Shown here: positions 1-6,515 of the stretch, one piece after another
How positions within the stretch are numbered: position 1 is the stretch's first letter
Layout of the letters: every line of letters starts with the position of its first letter
NCBI GenBank assembly: GCA_900557385.1
Contig: USSP01000005.1
Span: forward strand, 1-18,920
Length of the DNA: 18,920 nt
Source of the DNA: an uncultured Lachnospiraceae bacterium
Lineage (GTDB): Bacteria; Bacillota; Clostridia; Lachnospirales; Lachnospiraceae
Reading direction: 5' to 3'
Made by a program: the position numbers and the translations under genes
Notes under the pieces: model-generated
The model's database searches: none
What the model was told of the DNA's origin: nothing
The model's input: the letters and a program-made list of their open reading frames with translations, nothing else

Positions 1-1
1 T

Positions 2-1975
2 ATTTTTGTGCTGTTGTGTTGGATTCCCTTTTTGATTGGAGAATTGATACTTCGTATGAAAGGGAAGGAAACGGATCTTTATCGTAGAGATCTGGTAATT
101 GGATACGGAATATTCTACACCTTTGTTATGTGTACCACGGCATCACCGATTTCTTTCACTTATATTTTGCCGGTGATGAGTCTGCTGGTATTATACAAAA
201 ACCGAAAGTTTATGATTCACTGTGGGATTGCTAATGTATTAAGCGTACTGATCAGTGCCGTTTATCGTGGTGTTTTTCTGGGATGCAATTCCGCTTCCGA
301 TATGAAAAACTACCAGCTGCAGGTGGCGTGTCTGATTCTGTGTTATATTGGGTATGTGATGTCTATCCGCCATCTGAATGAATCTGACGGAGCACTGACA
401 GACAGCATCAAGGCAGATCTGCACCGTGTAGTAACCACCGTGGAAAAAGTAAAAACGGCATCGAATACGGTGATGGATGGAATCACAGTGGTACGGGAAC
501 TTGCTACGGAGAATAAGCATGGTTCGGATGTTGTGATGCTGGGATTAAATGAGCTTACAGACAATAACAATAGTCTGCAGCAGCAGAGTACTTCTTCAAA
601 GGAAATGACCTCTGACATCAGCGAACGGGTGAAACAGGTTGCTGATATGATCGAGGAGATGGTGCAGCTTACCAGTGAATCGAAAAAGCATGCCAGAACC
701 AGTTCTACGGATCTGGACAGCCTGGTAAAAACAGCCGGAACCATGGCAAAGCTTTCCACACAGGTGGAGGATATTTTACAGGAGTTCCGCACAGAGTTCG
801 AAACGGTTATGCAGGAAACCGGTAAGATTGACAAAATCTCAGGACAGACCAATCTACTGGCTTTGAATGCTTCCATTGAGGCTGCCCGTGCCGGAGAAGC
901 CGGAAAAGGTTTTGCGGTAGTTGCAGATGAGATTCGTACATTGAGTACGGAGACAAAAGTTTCTTCTACACAAATCAGCGAAGCATTGAACAGACTGGAA
1001 GAAATCTCCGATAAGATGATGGCTTCCATGGAAGAGACTATAAAGCTGATTCAACTCACTCTGGAGAAGGTCACGCTTACCGGCGAGAATGTAGGCAAGA
1101 TTACGGAGGACTCCGCCCAACTGGGAGATCATATCCAGGTAATTGACGCAACAATGAAAGAAGTAGAAACTTCCAATAAGCAGTTGGTCGATAATATGGA
1201 ACAGGTATCCGATATTGTGGAGGTCATTACGGAATGCATAGGCAGCTCCAGCGAGATCAGTAGGAGAATGCTGAGCAAATATAATGAGAGTGCAGAAAAT
1301 ATTAACAATATTGAGGATACCGTTCAGGCATTGATGTGCGAACTGGGAGTCGGAGGCTTCATGGGGGTGGCAGATTTACAGCCCGGCATGAAGGTGAGAG
1401 TTGAGTTGGCAGATGAATCCCAGAAAGCGGAATACCACGGGGAACTTTTGGCACATACCGACAATGTTCTCACGGTGTCTTTAAATACGAACCAGACCTA
1501 TAAGAAACCTGTGGACTGTATGCTTCAGGTAACCGTCGGAAATGTAATCTATAGTTGGAAGACTGCAAGGTTAAGCGGCGGAAAAGAAGAGAAAGGAAAC
1601 TTCACAGTAGAGTTGACTTCCAGACCGCAGATTAAGAACCGGCGTAAGTATCCCAGAATGGACATTACCAATAACTGTACAATTACCATGCAGGATTCCG
1701 GTGAGACCTTCCGGGGTAAGATGGATAATATCAGTGCAAATGGTTTTGCATTTCTTGTGACAGATCCCTCCTTTATGGAGAACAAGGGTAAGAAGATACG
1801 AATAAAGATCGAAGATTTTGCGATTCCTAAGCATGCGGAACTGGAAGGGACGGTGATTCGGTGCTCCGACAATCAGGGCATCTACATTGTAGGCTGCCAG
1901 ATGCCGGAGGATAACCGTCACATTATGAAATATGTGGAAAAGAATTTAAAAGAAGGCATGGATACGTTTGAGTAA
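2..1975 (+). CDS. Methyl-accepting chemotaxis protein with C-terminal YcgR-like/PilZ domain (5' partial)
   Basis: Membrane chemoreceptor expected to signal to CheA/CheW. The frame is open to the left edge, so the true start probably lies upstream; residues are numbered from the GTG at 8. Residues 1 to about 120 hold at least four hydrophobic segments (about 29-41, 48-63, 72-92, 104-120) with no large extracellular sensor domain. A long coiled coil follows, with the MCP hairpin tip near D275 to R310 (QTNLLALNASIEAARAGE, then GFAVVADEIR). After about residue 455 comes a beta-rich stretch (DLQPGMKVRVEL) like the N-terminal domain of YcgR. A PilZ domain follows with both c-di-GMP motifs intact: RKYPR at 546-550 and NISANG at 574-579. 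The chemoreceptor and PilZ assignments rest on visible motifs; c-di-GMP control of chemotaxis is inferred. The stop codon abuts the stop of the convergent peptidase gene. Confidence 0.93.
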   Translation: MFVLLCWIPFLIGELILRMKGKETDLYRRDLVIGYGIFYTFVMCTTASPISFTYILPVMSLLVLYKNRKFMIHCGIANVLSVLISAVYRGVFLGCNSASDMKNYQLQVACLILCYIGYVMSIRHLNESDGALTDSIKADLHRVVTTVEKVKTASNTVMDGITVVRELATENKHGSDVVMLGLNELTDNNNSLQQQSTSSKEMTSDISERVKQVADMIEEMVQLTSESKKHARTSSTDLDSLVKTAGTMAKLSTQVEDILQEFRTEFETVMQETGKIDKISGQTNLLALNASIEAARAGEAGKGFAVVADEIRTLSTETKVSSTQISEALNRLEEISDKMMASMEETIKLIQLTLEKVTLTGENVGKITEDSAQLGDHIQVIDATMKEVETSNKQLVDNMEQVSDIVEVITECIGSSSEISRRMLSKYNESAENINNIEDTVQALMCELGVGGFMGVADLQPGMKVRVELADESQKAEYHGELLAHTDNVLTVSLNTNQTYKKPVDCMLQVTVGNVIYSWKTARLSGGKEEKGNFTVELTSRPQIKNRRKYPRMDITNNCTITMQDSGETFRGKMDNISANGFAFLVTDPSFMENKGKKIRIKIEDFAIPKHAELEGTVIRCSDNQGIYIVGCQMPEDNRHIMKYVEKNLKEGMDTFE

Positions 1976-3028
1976 TCATCTGATATATTTTTTCAGAAGT
2001 TCCAAAGTATTTTCTACACCGTCAATATGACTTCTCTCATAACCATGGGAAGCATAAACGCCGGCTCCAATTAGACCATGGCGGACATCATAGCCTGCAG
2101 TCAGTGCAGCATCGGCATCTGAACCGTAGTGGGGATAGACATCCACGGCATAATCTGCACCGGCAGCGGTGGCAGCTTCAATCAGGGCTCCTACGACATC
2201 ATAGTTGTAGGGGCCTCTGCTGTCCTTGGCACAGATTGAGACCTGATGCTCCGTACATCCCAAACCTTCTCCCACGCATCCCATATCCACAGACAAAATC
2301 TCACTGACATCTGCAGGAACTGTGCCGCAGGCTCCGTGGCCTACTTCCTCGTAAACGGTAATATGTTGGTAAATTCTGCGGGAAGGTGTTATTTTTTCTT
2401 CCTTCATCCATTTGGCGAGACCTAACAGGATAGCCACACTCAGCTTGTCATCCAGAAAACGGCTTTTGATGTAACCGCTTTTGGTGATGCAGGTACGGGG
2501 ATCGAAAGCCACGATATCTCCCACCATGATGCCCAGTGCTTCTGTGTCTTTCTTTGATTTCACATCCTCGTCCAGAACAACTTCCATATCCTCGTACTTA
2601 CGCTTGGTATCATCAAAATCTCCGTTTACATGAATGGAGGCATTGACCAGCTGGAAAGTTCCTTCGTATGTTTTACCGTTTCTGGTAAAGACGCGACAGT
2701 TTTCCGCTTCGGCATTATTAGGATTCATACCGCCTAAGGGAGTCAGACGGAGCCGGCCGTTATCCTTGATGGTAGCCACCATGGCACCCAGCGTATCTAC
2801 ATGCGCTTCCAGTAGAAGGGCATTGTTTTCCGGTTCTTTTTCCACAGGACCTAAATCGACGAATACGCCGCCTTTTACGGTGAGGTGTGCATCATAACCC
2901 AGGTCTTTGTAGGCCTTGCACACGTATGTTGCCACTTCTTTGGTGTAGCCTGTGGGACTGTCAATGGAAAGAAGCTGCTGCAGTTGTTCTAACATGTAAT
3001 CCATATACTTTTGATTTTCTGTTTTCAT
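1976..3028 (-). CDS. M42 family metallopeptidase (glutamyl/leucyl-aminopeptidase-like)
   Basis: Predicted cytoplasmic two-metal aminopeptidase that trims peptides, 350 residues, the usual family length. The metal and catalytic motifs are all present: AHVDTLG (H76, D78), FLDDK (D193/D194), the EE pair in VYEEVGHG (E227, E228), SVDMG (D248), and the C-terminal SHGYERSH with H328. The fold pattern and HYGSDADAA fit family M42 (FrvX/PepA/TET-like). Substrate preference cannot be read from sequence. There is no signal peptide. The ATG at 3028 is preceded by an AAGGAT-type ribosome site. The gene has its own promoter and leader hairpin and is convergent with the upstream chemoreceptor at zero spacing. 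It has no evident functional tie to the flagellar genes. Confidence 0.93.
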   Translation of the reverse strand: MKTENQKYMDYMLEQLQQLLSIDSPTGYTKEVATYVCKAYKDLGYDAHLTVKGGVFVDLGPVEKEPENNALLLEAHVDTLGAMVATIKDNGRLRLTPLGGMNPNNAEAENCRVFTRNGKTYEGTFQLVNASIHVNGDFDDTKRKYEDMEVVLDEDVKSKKDTEALGIMVGDIVAFDPRTCITKSGYIKSRFLDDKLSVAILLGLAKWMKEEKITPSRRIYQHITVYEEVGHGACGTVPADVSEILSVDMGCVGEGLGCTEHQVSICAKDSRGPYNYDVVGALIEAATAAGADYAVDVYPHYGSDADAALTAGYDVRHGLIGAGVYASHGYERSHIDGVENTLELLKKYIR

Positions 3029-3050
3029 TCTTTTATCCTTATCCTTTTAT

Positions 3051-3086
3051 TTTGAGAGAAGCCAGACCGGCTTCCCACCACTCAAA
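3051..3086 (-). promoter_or_regulatory. Leader hairpin of the M42 peptidase transcript
   Basis: Two nested inverted repeats: TTTGAG (3051-3056) pairs with CTCAAA (3081-3086), and GAAGCC (3058-3063) pairs with GGCTTC (3069-3074), with an internal loop between them. On the minus strand this structure would begin within a few bases of the predicted transcript start and sits about 20 bases before the ATG. There is no T-tract after it, so it is not a terminator. Likely roles are protection of the 5' end or control of initiation; this is inference. Confidence 0.45.
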
Positions 3087-3090
3087 GCAC

Positions 3091-3121
3091 ATTATAGCAC
3101 AAAATGAACGACTTTCAGAAA
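3091..3121 (-). promoter_or_regulatory. Predicted sigma-A promoter of the M42 peptidase gene (extended -10)
   Basis: On the minus strand 3096-3091 reads TATAAT, preceded by TGC, giving a TGnTATAAT extended -10. The -35 region is poor (TTTCTG or TCTGAA, depending on spacing), which is usual for extended -10 promoters. The predicted start falls near 3084. Confidence 0.55.
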
Positions 3122-3201
3122 AACTGGCTTTTATTTTTTTGATAGATTTAATAAAAAAATAAAAATGAAAACGTTTTGTATGACAAAAATGTAAAAATAT
3201 T

Positions 3202-3229
3202 TTGATTTTTATATAAAATATTGTATAAT
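3202..3229 (+). promoter_or_regulatory. Predicted sigma-A promoter of the second chemoreceptor gene
   Basis: TTGATT at 3202-3207, a 16-base spacer and TATAAT at 3224-3229, in a very A/T-rich stretch 60 bases before the ATG. No good SigD-type match is present, so this receptor looks driven by the housekeeping sigma factor. Confidence 0.5.
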
Positions 3230-3290
3230 ATAAGCATTAACGAATTCAGATAACTATATATCTGGAAATATATATGAGGAGGTTTGGGCG

Positions 3291-5540
3291 ATGGCGGAAA
3301 CTTCAGAACAGAATTGGGAAGAACAGGATAGGGAAGTACAGGATAGCAAGCAGCCTGAAATAGAACAACCTGCGGAACAGAAGACAGAAAAAGAGAAAGG
3401 CAGCGGGAAAAAAACGAAGGAGAAGAAAGAAAAGACTCCGAAAGAAAAAAAGAAAAAAGAGAAAAAAGAAAAAAACGAAAAAGAGAAAACAGACAAGAAG
3501 GAAAAGAAAAAAATTTCTTTCAAAAAACCAACAAAAATCGCTTTTTCTATTCGGACACAGCTGATCATGGGATTTGCACTTCCCATTGTTTTTATGATCC
3601 TCATCGGATGGATTTCCTATGTGAAGTCTTATAATGGTCTGACGGATAATTATGAATCATCTGCCTATACAGCAGTGGAGATGACCATGAGTTCCCTGGA
3701 CGCTTCCATGCAGACGGTGAATTCTGTCACCATGGAACTTGCCCAGGACAATACGGTCACTTCTTATTCCCTGGGAGGCTTTGATACCAGCAGCTCCAAG
3801 AAGACACTGGCAGAGAATACCATTCGTGATAATCTGAATGTAAAGGAAACATCCAGTAAGCTTCTTGCCGGAATTGAAATTGTTCCTATTGCCGGAACGA
3901 AGGTAGTTACTACCAGAACCTTAAGCTCGGCGTCTATCAACAGCTTCATTGAAACCCTGGCAGACTCCGAAGATGCCGGCATGCTTGCTGACAGCTTTGT
4001 ACATTGGGGCAGCAGCCATCCCTGTGTAGATAAGTATATGGAGATTGAACCTGACGAATATATTTTGTATTGCAGCAAGGCTTTCAAGAGTGGTGATAGA
4101 CAGGGACTTGTCGTGATAGATGTCAGCTATGAAGGGGTAAGAAGCCTTCTGGAGGGACTGGATTTTGGAGAGGACAGTCTGGTATCCTTTGTCACAGCAG
4201 ATGGAAGAGCCATTAATATCGGCAATGAGATCGACACAACTTCCGTAAGTGATGAGACGGCAAGCGATACATACGTAAAGATTGGCGGTAAATCTTATTT
4301 CTATATGACTGCAGACAGTGAGGTAACGGGTGGCAGGTTAAAGGTATTTGTACCCAAGTCCTATATTACATCCGGTACGAAGGCAATCCGTAATATTACG
4401 GTAGGTCTTGTATTGGTTGCCTGCATGGTAGCAGTGGGACTTGGTGCCATCATCACCATGGGCATTACCAAGAATATTCAGAAGAATGTTGCGAAACTGA
4501 ATAAGGTTTCGGAAGGTGAATTGATTGCACTGATAGACAGAGAAACGGCTTCCCACAATGAATTCGGTAAACTGCACAAGGCATTAGGCAACACCATTAA
4601 TAAAATGAGGGATTTGATTCTCACGGTGGCACGGATGAAAGATGAAGTTTTAGCTTCCGGTGAGAAAGTTAAGAACAGCAGCGATGAGTTGAATTCCATG
4701 ATTGAGAGCGTCAGCGAGAAAATGGAAGAGATTAACAATATCGTTGGAAATCAGAATGATGAGATTACAGGCTGTAACGAGCAGATGGAACAATTGTCTG
4801 TACGGATCAAGAGTGTCAGCAGCAGTCTGATGGATACCATTGAACAGGTGGAAAATTCCAAAGAGCAGATCGACAATGGCATGCAGACTGTGGAGCAGAT
4901 GGTTCATCAGTCTGAGGATACTGCAACCGCAACCAAAGAGGTTCGCGAGCACGTAGAGAAGCTGGGAGAAAAACTGGATCAGATCTCGAAATGCGTCAAT
5001 ATGATTCAGGATATTGCAGAACAGACCAATCTGCTTTCCCTCAATGCATCCATTGAGGCAGCAAGAGCCGGTGAACAAGGAAGAGGATTCTCTGTCGTTG
5101 CAGAGGAAATCCGTAAACTGGCTGATACTTCCGGAAGCACGGCTACGGAAATTCATAAGATGATTGAAGAAGTTTCCACATATTCTACCAATGCGGTAGA
5201 AAAGGTTCTTACTGCAACTTCTATTTCAGAAAATCAGGTGGAGAGCGCACAGCGTACGATTGAAGCTTTCAACAGCATTAACGAAGTGATGGAGAAACTT
5301 CTTGGCAATATGCAGACGGTGTCCGGTGAAGTGGATGAAATGAACGGCAGTCGTCATCAGGTACTCAAAGAAGTACATGCGATCAGTGAATCCTCAGAGA
5401 ATACGGTGAGATCCACGGAAGAGGTAAACCGCGTGCTGGAGAAGCAGCAGGAGTCCGCGGCTTTGCTTCAGTCGGAAACAGAAAGATTGCGTGATAACAT
5501 GGAACAGCTACAGAATGCAATTGCAACTTTCAAACTGTAA
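3291..5540 (+). CDS. Methyl-accepting chemotaxis protein with Lys/Glu-rich N-terminal extension
   Basis: Transmembrane chemoreceptor, 749 residues. The order is: a cytoplasmic low-complexity Lys/Glu-rich segment (about 2-82), TM1 (about 90-110), an extracellular sensor of about 250 residues (about 111-364, probably Cache-like), TM2 (about 369-392), a HAMP region (about 393-445), and a signalling coiled coil. The tip is near 576-610 (AEQTNLLSLNASIEAARAGE, then GRGFSVVAEEIRKLAD). The ligand is unknown. The ATG is preceded by GAGGAGG at 3276-3282 with an 8-base spacer. The extension is unusual: most receptors of this class start within a few residues of TM1. Its DNA carries poly-A tracts that could slip. 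A strong terminator follows directly, so this is a single-gene unit. Confidence 0.95.
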   Translation: MAETSEQNWEEQDREVQDSKQPEIEQPAEQKTEKEKGSGKKTKEKKEKTPKEKKKKEKKEKNEKEKTDKKEKKKISFKKPTKIAFSIRTQLIMGFALPIVFMILIGWISYVKSYNGLTDNYESSAYTAVEMTMSSLDASMQTVNSVTMELAQDNTVTSYSLGGFDTSSSKKTLAENTIRDNLNVKETSSKLLAGIEIVPIAGTKVVTTRTLSSASINSFIETLADSEDAGMLADSFVHWGSSHPCVDKYMEIEPDEYILYCSKAFKSGDRQGLVVIDVSYEGVRSLLEGLDFGEDSLVSFVTADGRAINIGNEIDTTSVSDETASDTYVKIGGKSYFYMTADSEVTGGRLKVFVPKSYITSGTKAIRNITVGLVLVACMVAVGLGAIITMGITKNIQKNVAKLNKVSEGELIALIDRETASHNEFGKLHKALGNTINKMRDLILTVARMKDEVLASGEKVKNSSDELNSMIESVSEKMEEINNIVGNQNDEITGCNEQMEQLSVRIKSVSSSLMDTIEQVENSKEQIDNGMQTVEQMVHQSEDTATATKEVREHVEKLGEKLDQISKCVNMIQDIAEQTNLLSLNASIEAARAGEQGRGFSVVAEEIRKLADTSGSTATEIHKMIEEVSTYSTNAVEKVLTATSISENQVESAQRTIEAFNSINEVMEKLLGNMQTVSGEVDEMNGSRHQVLKEVHAISESSENTVRSTEEVNRVLEKQQESAALLQSETERLRDNMEQLQNAIATFKL

Positions 5541-5557
5541 GAGATGAAAGGAAACAT

Positions 5558-5608
5558 AAAAAGTGGCAGGTCTTTAAAGATGGTCTTTAAAGATCGGCCA
5601 CTTTTTTT
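5558..5608 (+). terminator. Rho-independent terminator after the chemoreceptor gene
   Basis: AAAAAGTGGC (5558-5567) pairs with GCCACTTTTT, ending in a 7-T run (5602-5608). The loop holds a perfect 13-base tandem repeat, GGTCTTTAAAGAT, at 5569-5581 and 5582-5594. Each copy contains the palindrome TCTTTAAAGA, so the two copies can pair and lengthen the hairpin by about 10 bp. Confidence 0.9.
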
Positions 5609-5618
5609 CGTGGGGGTA

Positions 5619-5645
5619 TAAAGTTTCTTCCGATTGTTCCGATAT
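5619..5645 (+). promoter_or_regulatory. SigD (sigma-28) type promoter of the flgM operon
   Basis: TAAA at 5619-5622, a 15-base spacer and TCCGATAT at 5638-5645. This closely matches the Firmicute flagellar consensus TAAA-N15-GCCGATAT. It lies 37 bases before flgM and is the only strong promoter-like site between the terminator and flgM. It implies that the anti-sigma factor gene is under the sigma factor it inhibits. A perfect inverted repeat (GATATT/AATATC, 5641-5655) covers the -10 and the predicted start. Confidence 0.8.
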
Positions 5646-5681
5646 TTATAATATCAATGATAAACAGAAGGAGGAGTAGAT

Positions 5682-5954
5682 ATGCGTATTGAGGCTTATA
5701 CCCAGGTACAGCAGATATATAATACCCGCAAAACCAACAAGGCTCAGAAAGCTTCGAACGTAAGCTTCTCTGATCAGCTCGAACTTTCCAGTATGGGAAG
5801 GGATATGCAGATTGCCAAACAGGCAGTACAGAACAGCCCGGATGTCCGGGAGGATCTGGTTGCAAAGTATAAGGCACAGATTCAGAACGGTACCTATCAG
5901 GTGAGCAGTGAGTCCTTTGCGGATAAACTGATCCGGCATATGGAAGAAGCATAA
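5682..5954 (+). CDS. flgM: Anti-sigma-28 factor FlgM
   Basis: Cytoplasmic inhibitor of SigD that is exported through the completed hook, releasing late gene expression. At 90 residues it has the family length. The N-terminus is polar and probably unstructured, with SFSDQLELSSMGRDM leading into the helical SigD-binding half. That half contains DVREDLVAKYKAQIQNGTY and ends FADKLIRHMEEA, the typical FlgM pattern. The ribosome site AAGGAGGAG (5668-5676) is strong. First gene of the flgM-flgN-flgK-flgK-flgL-fliW-csrA run and preceded by a SigD-type promoter. Confidence 0.93.
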   Translation: MRIEAYTQVQQIYNTRKTNKAQKASNVSFSDQLELSSMGRDMQIAKQAVQNSPDVREDLVAKYKAQIQNGTYQVSSESFADKLIRHMEEA

Positions 5955-5978
5955 AAGAGATAAGGAGAGGATATCCCG

Positions 5979-6497
5979 GTGGCAAGCATTATTGAAAATC
6001 TTGTTTCTGTTTTGGAACAGGAAAATAGCGAATATGAACAACTATTGGGATATTCTCTCAAAAAAACTCCGATTATTGTGGCAGGGAAGCCACAGGAGTT
6101 AGAGCAGATCACGGAAGATGAGCAGATTGTTGTCAATCGGATTCAGAAACTGGAGAAGGAACGACAGAAGACGATGGAAGAGATTGCAGCAGTCATTAAC
6201 AGGGATGTTACCACGATTAGGCTGCCGGATATTATCCGCATTTTGGAGAGGCGGCCTGAGGCACAGAAGCAGCTGGCGGAAGTCTATGACAAATTAAAGC
6301 AGACCGTACACCATGTGGAGAGGATTAACAATCAGAACAGAGAACTGATTGCCAATGCACTGGAAATGGTAGAGTTTGATTTGAACCTTCTGCAGGCAGC
6401 CAGAAAAGCGCCGGAAACTGCCAACTATAATAGAGGTGCGTATAACACAGGTACCACATTCGATATGGGAGAGGGCGGCTTCGACGCGAAACAATAG
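5979..6497 (+). CDS. flgN: FlgN-like flagellar export chaperone
   Basis: Predicted chaperone that escorts FlgK and FlgL to the export gate, 172 residues, mainly alpha-helical. Residues about 1-145 are heptad-rich (for example IQKLEKERQKTMEEIAA and LKQTVHHVERINNQNRELI). The tail after about 145 is Gly/Asn-rich and probably disordered. The start is GTG at 5979, with AAGGAGAGG (5962-5970) 8 bases upstream; no ATG in frame fits better. It lies 24 bases after flgM and 18 before flgK, the conserved order in Firmicutes, which supports the assignment more than sequence similarity does. Confidence 0.88.
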   Translation: MASIIENLVSVLEQENSEYEQLLGYSLKKTPIIVAGKPQELEQITEDEQIVVNRIQKLEKERQKTMEEIAAVINRDVTTIRLPDIIRILERRPEAQKQLAEVYDKLKQTVHHVERINNQNRELIANALEMVEFDLNLLQAARKAPETANYNRGAYNTGTTFDMGEGGFDAKQ

Positions 6498-6503
6498 TAA
6501 GTT

Positions 6504-6511
6504 GAGGTGAT
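6504..6511 (+). promoter_or_regulatory. Ribosome binding site that fixes the first flgK start
   Basis: GAGGTGAT matches the 16S anti-SD end. It is correctly placed (4 bases) for the ATG at 6516. The in-frame GTG at 6507 lies inside this site and so is unlikely to be the start. Confidence 0.7.
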
Positions 6512-6515
6512 AGCA

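Noticed and set aside
343..1029. Long minus-strand open frame (228 codons) opposite the first chemoreceptor
   Set aside because: Shadow of the MCP coding strand: Ser/Thr/Val-rich, no domain pattern, and it reads opposite a clear protein.
3111..3140. CAG-A5-CTG followed by a T-rich run as a plus-strand terminator
   Set aside because: Only 3 bp of stem, and no plus-strand gene ends nearby.
3246..3253. TCAGATAA as a SigD-type -10 for the second chemoreceptor
   Set aside because: No TAAA at 14-16 bases upstream; the TTGATT-N16-TATAAT site fits better.
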